Source: Polynucleobacter sp. (GTDB taxonomy: Bacteria; Pseudomonadota; Gammaproteobacteria; Burkholderiales; Burkholderiaceae). Taken from it: a stretch of 32,401 nucleotides of DNA. Position numbers and translations under genes: made by a program. The stretch lies in NCBI GenBank assembly GCA_030696845.1, contig JAUYRJ010000059.1, positions 1-32,401 of the forward strand, in the 5' to 3' direction. Position 1 is the first letter of the stretch; each line of letters starts with the position of its first letter. The notes below the pieces were generated by a model. It saw only the letters and a program-made list of their open reading frames with translations, made no database searches and was not told the origin of the DNA. Below are positions 28,345 to 32,401 of this stretch, piece by piece.

Positions 28345-28743
28345 ATGAACACAACCGCCGGCGCATTTAAATCCAATCCCAATCTCACCCCGGGCGCATG
28401 GCTCGATGCCGTAACGTGGAATGAGCAAGGTCTGGTGGCAGTGATTGCCCAAGAGCAGGGCACAGGCGATGTATTGATGATGGCCTGGATGAACCGCGAT
28501 GCCTTGCTCAAAACACTGCAAATCGGTGAGGCGGTGTATTGGTCACGCTCACGCCAAAAGCTCTGGCATAAAGGCGAGGAGTCGGGTCATACGCAAACCG
28601 TCAAAGCCATTCGCCTCGATTGCGATGGCGATACGATTCTGATGGTGGTCGACCAAAAGGACGGGATTGCATGCCATACGGGCGCCCACAGTTGTTTTTT
28701 CTTGGACTGGGACTCGGCAAAGGGCGAGTGGCAAAAGCCATAG
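28345..28743 (+). CDS. hisI: Phosphoribosyl-AMP cyclohydrolase
   Basis: Zn-dependent hydrolysis of PR-AMP, third step of histidine synthesis; monofunctional (132 residues) with HisE as a separate gene. The zinc-binding cysteines C93, C110 and C117 and the metal aspartates D92, D94 and D96 of LDCDGDTI are all present, with [18 protein letters not shown] before them. It starts 90 bp from the divergent HTH gene, so readthrough from hisF is unsure and a local promoter is likely, although none was convincingly seen. Confidence 0.96.
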   Translation: MNTTAGAFKSNPNLTPGAWLDAVTWNEQGLVAVIAQEQGTGDVLMMAWMNRDALLKTLQIGEAVYWSRSRQKLWHKGEESGHTQTVKAIRLDCDGDTILMVVDQKDGIACHTGAHSCFFLDWDSAKGEWQKP

Positions 28744-28758
28744 GAATAGAATGCATTC

Positions 28759-29145
28759 ATGAGTAAGTCAGAATCCCCTCCGAATTTAGATGCTGTTCTA
28801 GCCCATCTGGCGGATGTGGTGGATGGTCGCCGCGCTGATTTTGTGGCTGGCAACGCCGACCCTAAATCCTCGTACATTGCGCAGCTCTTTTCTAAAGGCG
28901 ATGACGCCATCCTAAAAAAGATTGGTGAAGAGGCAACCGAAGCGGTGATGGCGGCAAAAGATAGCCGGCATCACGGCTTAGCGCAGGAACAACAGGCTTT
29001 GCTGATTGGGGAAATGGCTGATTTGTGGTTTCATTGTTTAGTGGCTTTATCGCAGTTCGGCCTGCGCCCAGAAGATGTCTTGGCGGAGCTGACCCGTCGC
29101 GAGGGCGTCTCTGGAATTGCGGAGAAGGCCGCCAGAAAATCCTAA
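28759..29145 (+). CDS. hisE: Phosphoribosyl-ATP pyrophosphohydrolase
   Basis: Removes pyrophosphate from PR-ATP, second step of the pathway. 128 residues with an all-alpha MazG-like fold. The catalytic motif [15 protein letters not shown] supplies the Mg-binding glutamates, followed by [14 protein letters not shown] 15-bp gap from hisI makes them one transcription unit. It ends 46 bp before hinT. Confidence 0.94.
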   Translation: MSKSESPPNLDAVLAHLADVVDGRRADFVAGNADPKSSYIAQLFSKGDDAILKKIGEEATEAVMAAKDSRHHGLAQEQQALLIGEMADLWFHCLVALSQFGLRPEDVLAELTRREGVSGIAEKAARKS

Positions 29146-29191
29146 AATAGAGCGTTTAGCCCTAATACAGCGCTTTTTGACCGAGTAATCT

Positions 29192-29548
29192 ATGGAAAAT
29201 CACGAAAACTGCATTTTTTGCAAAATTATTGCTGGTACTATTCCGTGCCAAAAAGTCTATGAAGATAATGAAATTTTTGGCTTTAAGGACATTAATCCTG
29301 CGGCTCCAATCCATTTTCTCTTGATACCCAAGCGGCACATCACGACCCTCGAGGCCGATGCGCCCCAGGATGCAGAATTGCTGGGTAGAATGGTGGCATT
29401 GGCGCCACGCTTAGCGAAAGAGCAAGGCTGTCGTCCCGGACGGGATGGTGGCTTTCGGTTATCGCTAAACAATGGCGCGGATGGGGGTCAAGAGGTTTAT
29501 CACACGCATTTGCATGTGATGGGCGGACCGCGCCCCTGGAATAAATAA
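29192..29548 (+). CDS. hinT: HIT-family nucleoside phosphoramidate hydrolase
   Basis: 118-residue histidine-triad protein of the HinT branch. The motif HTHLHVM (H104, H106, H108) is at the C-terminus, preceded by NNGADGGQEVYHTH, and the N-terminal CIFCKIIAGTIPCQKVYED is the standard opening, with a possible zinc pair in C-x-x-C. Its place between hisE and tatA matches betaproteobacterial gene order. The 46-bp gap contains a TAAAAT overlapping the hisE stop that might be a -10. Confidence 0.95.
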   Translation: MENHENCIFCKIIAGTIPCQKVYEDNEIFGFKDINPAAPIHFLLIPKRHITTLEADAPQDAELLGRMVALAPRLAKEQGCRPGRDGGFRLSLNNGADGGQEVYHTHLHVMGGPRPWNK

Positions 29549-29566
29549 TTCAAGGAGAGCAGAAAA

Positions 29567-29788
29567 ATGGGTTCATTTAGCATTTGGCATTGGCTGATTG
29601 TTCTGGTGATCGTGATGCTGGTATTCGGCACCAAGAAACTGCGCAACATGGGCAGCGACCTTGGTGGCGCAGTCAAAGGCTTTAAAGAGGGCATGAAAAC
29701 CGGCGATGAAAAAACCGAGCAAATTCCTCAGCAAACCGCTTCCGCTGAAAAGACCGTCGACGTGCACGCCAAAGACGTCAATAAGTAA
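29567..29788 (+). CDS. tatA: Sec-independent translocase protein TatA
   Basis: Pore-forming subunit of the twin-arginine translocase. 73 residues with the N-terminal TM helix ([15 protein letters not shown]) and the amphipathic helix starting [23 protein letters not shown]. The acidic C-terminal tail is normal. AAGGAG (29552-29557) lies 9 nt before the ATG, a strong site suited to a protein needed in excess over TatB and TatC. Confidence 0.95.
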   Translation: MGSFSIWHWLIVLVIVMLVFGTKKLRNMGSDLGGAVKGFKEGMKTGDEKTEQIPQQTASAEKTVDVHAKDVNK

Positions 29789-29821
29789 TTTGAATGCGAT
29801 TGCAATCGGTGTGCGCATTAC

Positions 29822-30310
29822 ATGATTGATCTGGGAGTTTCAAAACTCGCGTTGATTGCGGTCGTCGCATTGGTGGTGGTAGGGCCAGAGCGTTTGCCTA
29901 AGATAGCCCGTATGGCCGGTAATTTATTTGGCCGCGCACAGCGCTACATGTCCGAGGTGCGCAGTGAAGTCAATCGCCAAATCGAGTTAGACGAGTTTAA
30001 AAAACTCCGTGAAGAAAGCACCACCATGTTCAAGGACGTCGAGAACAGCATCAACTCGACCGTGCAGGAAGCCCAGCTCAATTTAAGCGATCAAGCGGAT
30101 TCCAGCAGCTTTACATCCAATTATTCAGGCAGCATGAGCCTGGATGAGAACGCGGTTTACCGCGAGAGCTTGCGCCAGGGGCGTGATAGTTGGCGTGTAA
30201 AGCGCGGCAATCGCCCCACCTGGTTTAAGCATTCTTCGGGTATGCGTACTCGGGTTCAGTCCGGCGCGGCGCGAATGAAGCGTTATCGCCACACATCTTC
30301 TATTAAGTAA
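29822..30310 (+). CDS. tatB: Sec-independent translocase protein TatB
   Basis: Receptor-complex subunit of the Tat system. 162 residues. The TM helix VSKLALIAVVALVVVG is followed by the hinge PERLPKIARMAG and an amphipathic helix, then a long polar tail ending basic and arginine-rich. The tail with RVQSGAARMKRYRH fits betaproteobacterial TatB. It starts 33 bp after tatA. Confidence 0.93.
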   Translation: MIDLGVSKLALIAVVALVVVGPERLPKIARMAGNLFGRAQRYMSEVRSEVNRQIELDEFKKLREESTTMFKDVENSINSTVQEAQLNLSDQADSSSFTSNYSGSMSLDENAVYRESLRQGRDSWRVKRGNRPTWFKHSSGMRTRVQSGAARMKRYRHTSSIK

Positions 30311-30316
30311 CGATTG

Positions 30317-31189
30317 ATGCAGCCCACCGATTCCACTAATACCAGTAGCGCTAAGACCGACGCGAAAGACGACTCGGCAAATAAAGACTTTGATGCCGCT
30401 GCTGACGCAAGCGTAGGAGAGGGTTTACAAGAAACCTTTCTCTCCCACTTATTTGAGCTGCGTGATCGCATTATTAAAGCCAGTCTCGCGGTCATCATCG
30501 TGTTTGCCAGCTTGGCCTATTGGGCGCCGGATATTTTTCATATCTTTGCACAGCCCTTACTCAGCTCCTTGCCTGAAGGAGGCAAGATGATCGTGACCGA
30601 CATCACCGGCTCCTTCTTTGTGCCCATGAAAGTCACTATGCTGGTGGCATTTTTGATCGCATTACCTTGGGTCATGTACCAGTTATGGGCCTTTATTGCC
30701 CCCGGTCTATATCAGCACGAACGTAAATTAATTTTGCCATTGGTAGTAAGCAGTTATAGCCTCTTTTTAATTGGCATGGCGTTTGCTTACTTTTTGGTAT
30801 TTCCGACAGTATTTAATTTCATGGCGCAGTACAACGCTCCCTTGGGCGCGGAGATGACCACGGATATTGATAAATACCTGAGCTTTGCCATGACCACTTT
30901 CCTAGCCTTTGGTATTACTTTTGAGGTGCCGGTAGTTGTTGTCGTACTCGTGCGCATGGGCATGGTGACCTTGGCCAAGTTAAGGGAAGCAAGACCCTAT
31001 GTCATCGTGGGCGCGTTTGTGATTGCCGCCATCGTCACGCCGCCCGATGTACTCTCACAATTGCTTCTCGCAATACCCATGACCTTGCTCTATGAACTGG
31101 GTTTACTGATTGCGCGTTTCTATGAGCCTAAGAAATCACCAGAAGACGAAGCAGAGGCAGCAGCGGATGCGCAGGCCAATAGCCAATAG
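30317..31189 (+). CDS. tatC: Sec-independent translocase protein TatC
   Basis: Central six-helix membrane subunit that recognises twin-arginine signal peptides. 290 residues from the ATG at 30317 (a TTG at 30314 is in frame but less likely). A polar N-terminal extension of about 35 residues precedes FLSHLFELRDRIIKA, the conserved TatC opening. Later motifs are FFVPMKVTM, PWVMYQLWAFIAPGLYQHER, FAFGITFEVPVV and AAIVTPPDVLSQ. It begins 6 bp after tatB, so tatABC form one operon. Confidence 0.95.
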   Translation: MQPTDSTNTSSAKTDAKDDSANKDFDAAADASVGEGLQETFLSHLFELRDRIIKASLAVIIVFASLAYWAPDIFHIFAQPLLSSLPEGGKMIVTDITGSFFVPMKVTMLVAFLIALPWVMYQLWAFIAPGLYQHERKLILPLVVSSYSLFLIGMAFAYFLVFPTVFNFMAQYNAPLGAEMTTDIDKYLSFAMTTFLAFGITFEVPVVVVVLVRMGMVTLAKLREARPYVIVGAFVIAAIVTPPDVLSQLLLAIPMTLLYELGLLIARFYEPKKSPEDEAEAAADAQANSQ

Positions 31190-31264
31190 CTAATGGCTAG
31201 TAGCCGATAATAAAAGCGAAGAGTCAATCGGGTATGTAGTTCAGTACGTATCTTTTGTTCGGCA

Positions 31265-31293
31265 TTGCAAGTCCAAACACCTTGTGATTAAAT
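31265..31293 (+). promoter_or_regulatory. Candidate promoter for the MNT-type gene
   Basis: TTGCAA (31265-31270), a 17-nt spacer ending TGA, and TTAAAT (31288-31293), that is an extended -10. The leader would be about 20 nt and contains TAGGGAG (31307-31313), a Shine-Dalgarno 6 nt before the ATG at 31320. Confidence 0.45.
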
Positions 31294-31319
31294 CAAAGTT
31301 TGAAGATAGGGAGTAATCC

Positions 31320-31610
31320 ATGAGGCCTTCACTTGCCCTGCAAGCAAATCGAGCTGCTATACGACTGGTGGTTGAGCGTCATCATGCACGCAATGCCCGC
31401 GTTTTTGGATCAGTACTCCATGGCGATGACCTAGAGGGTAGTGATCTAGATATTTTGATTGACCCAACACCCGAAACTACTATGTTTGACATTGGTGCGA
31501 TTCGGCACGAATTGCTCCAGTTACTTGGTGTGCAGGTCGATGTGCTTACGCCCAATGCTTTACCCGAAAGCTTCCGCGCTCAGGTGATTGCGCAAGCGCG
31601 CCCTGTATGA
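31320..31610 (+). CDS. MNT-domain nucleotidyltransferase, orphan MntA-like protein
   Basis: 96-residue minimal nucleotidyltransferase. It has the pol-beta motif GSVLHGDDLEGSDLDILID: G30-S31 and metal aspartates D42 and D44, with the third D74 in VQVDVLTP. The catalytic set is thus complete. Such proteins usually act as antitoxins of HEPN (HepT) RNase toxins, inactivating them by AMPylation. No HEPN gene follows. Its stop overlaps an ATG in ATGA that opens a frame of only eight codons before a stop at 31633. It has its own promoter and ribosome site. Confidence 0.8.
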   Translation: MRPSLALQANRAAIRLVVERHHARNARVFGSVLHGDDLEGSDLDILIDPTPETTMFDIGAIRHELLQLLGVQVDVLTPNALPESFRAQVIAQARPV

Positions 31611-31633
31611 CCTTACCGCACTTCCGCCAATAA
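31607..31633 (+). pseudogene. Possible remnant start of a lost HEPN partner
   Basis: ATG overlapping the MNT stop (ATGA) opens MTLPHFRQ and then a stop. The overlap is the usual coupling of an MNT antitoxin with its HEPN toxin. The remainder is gone, because the next gene ends at 31650. Eight codons are too few to prove the origin. Confidence 0.15.
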
Positions 31634-31649
31634 GTAGCTCGGCATTAAA

Positions 31650-32401
31650 TTAGGCAGCCACTTTTTGTTTAGTCGATATATTGGTTGGTAGCGCAAAGGT
31701 ACTGACTAACCACTGCGTCACTTTGTCAAAGCGATAGCGGCGTTGCCGTAAGTTCCCCTCGCGTTCACGGCTCTCCATCATTTCCAATTCATCGGCTGAT
31801 GCATTGGAGGCCGACAGACCAGCAATGGATTTAACGGAAGAATTATTTTCTTCACCTTTACTGCTGGTAAACACTTTTCCAGCCGCCAGCAGGGCGCGGC
31901 GTTGCCCAATCGTTTCGATCTGAATTAACCTTGGCAAAATTTTTGGTAGTTCCCAGCGTATGTCAACGACGATGCAGTGCTCATGTTGCAATTGATCTAT
32001 ATCTGCCAAAAGTAATTCGGCTTTACTGAAATTAAATTGATTGGCAATCACGAGGCGGTGGCACAAGAGCAGCCACTCGTGTTCAATCTTGTATTCAGCA
32101 TGGCGATTGATGGCTTGCTCCGCGCGCAGTGCTAAATCGTGCCAGTGATTCAGCGAGGGCTTGGGGCAACTCTCTAAAATTTTCGAGAGCAACACACCGG
32201 CTTCATCAACACCTTGCTGTTGCGCTTGCCATACCCAGTAGGATGCTTGCAAGCCCTTCACCTTTTCCGCTACCTTCTCGCGTTTGCGCCACAGATTGGC
32301 ACCTTTCCTAAACTGCGCTTGAGCGTGCCCTAAGTCAGCCGCGCGATCAAAACAGCGATCACTCTCGGCCGCGTTGTATCCAGAAAATTGCGGACGACGA
32401 T
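31650..32401 (-). CDS. Sel1-repeat-like protein of unknown function, 5' end missing (runs off right edge)
   Basis: 250 codons are visible and the frame remains open at the right edge. The N-terminal visible part, CFDRAADLGHAQAQFRKGA, matches the Sel1/TPR-type repeat pattern (A-x-x-G-x-x-x-A-Q-x-x-x-G). It continues into leucine- and glutamine-rich helices, then a Ser/Asn/Glu-rich linker and a short basic C-terminus ending VAA. A GTG at 32261 is the first in-frame start inside the window but is unlikely to be the true one, since the repeat pattern extends upstream. No signal peptide can be judged. Function unknown. Confidence 0.6.
   Translation of the reverse strand, partial: RRPQFSGYNAAESDRCFDRAADLGHAQAQFRKGANLWRKREKVAEKVKGLQASYWVWQAQQQGVDEAGVLLSKILESCPKPSLNHWHDLALRAEQAINRHAEYKIEHEWLLLCHRLVIANQFNFSKAELLLADIDQLQHEHCIVVDIRWELPKILPRLIQIETIGQRRALLAAGKVFTSSKGEENNSSVKSIAGLSASNASADELEMMESREREGNLRQRRYRFDKVTQWLVSTFALPTNISTKQKVAA

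Noticed and set aside
29822-30310. Basic arginine-rich TatB tail considered as unusual
   Set aside because: From memory a tail with a SGAAR-type basic motif is normal in betaproteobacterial TatB.
31180-31199. TAGCCA...TGGCTA inverted repeat over the tatC stop, considered as terminator
   Set aside because: The stem is only 6 bp, the loop is itself palindromic and no T-run follows, so it does not meet intrinsic terminator criteria.
1-32401. CRISPR arrays, tRNA or rRNA genes, prophage or integrase genes
   Set aside because: No spaced direct repeats, cloverleaf-like sequences or rRNA motifs were noticed on reading, and no integrase, capsid or portal-like proteins are encoded.

Overview
The window looks like a chromosomal stretch of a betaproteobacterium of the Burkholderiaceae, most likely Polynucleobacter or a close relative. 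I base this on gene order (mla–ibaG–murA–his–hinT–tatABC, and mrcA divergent from the pilQ–aroK–aroB block), on protein style, and on mid-range GC with compact, often 4-nt-overlapping genes. The genus is an inference from memory, not a search result. Most of the window is housekeeping. No tRNA, rRNA, CRISPR array, complete insertion sequence or prophage was seen. No gap between genes exceeds 300 bases; the longest is 187 bp (8117-8303).

Layout. 1-990 (minus): lptM and the start of lysA, divergent from cyaY (1023-1418). 1431-4944 (minus): a membrane protein of unknown function, a short pilQ, aroK and aroB. Divergent from these is mrcA (PBP1a, 5053-7392), followed after 7 bp by a REP-associated tyrosine transposase gene with a pair of inverted repeats on its far side. 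8304-14627: gltB and gltD, the two subunits of glutamate synthase, behind a good sigma70-type promoter. 14662-18628: mlaF, E, D, A, C, B for retrograde phospholipid transport. Next come an ABC exporter pair (yadG/yadH-like), ibaG and murA. 21751-29145: histidine biosynthesis (hisG, D, C, B, H, A, F, I, E). 29192-31189: hinT and tatA, B, C. The right end carries an orphan MNT-type nucleotidyltransferase and the 3' part of a Sel1-repeat-like gene.

The his cluster supplies nine enzymes or subunits, but it is not one simple operon. hisC lies on the opposite strand, convergent with hisD and divergent from hisB. An orphan HTH antitoxin-like gene sits on the minus strand between hisF and hisI. hisB and hisI therefore probably have their own promoters. 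HisG is the short form, which needs HisZ, and HisZ is not in the window.

I did not find a convincing unknown multi-gene defence or mobile system. The best leads are a stripped-down type IV pilus locus with a short PilQ and a possible PilP-like membrane protein, likely leaderless transcripts (mrcA and the HTH gene), the rearranged his cluster with a palindromic element, two orphan toxin-antitoxin-like antitoxin or nucleotidyltransferase genes, and the transposase-linked inverted repeats.
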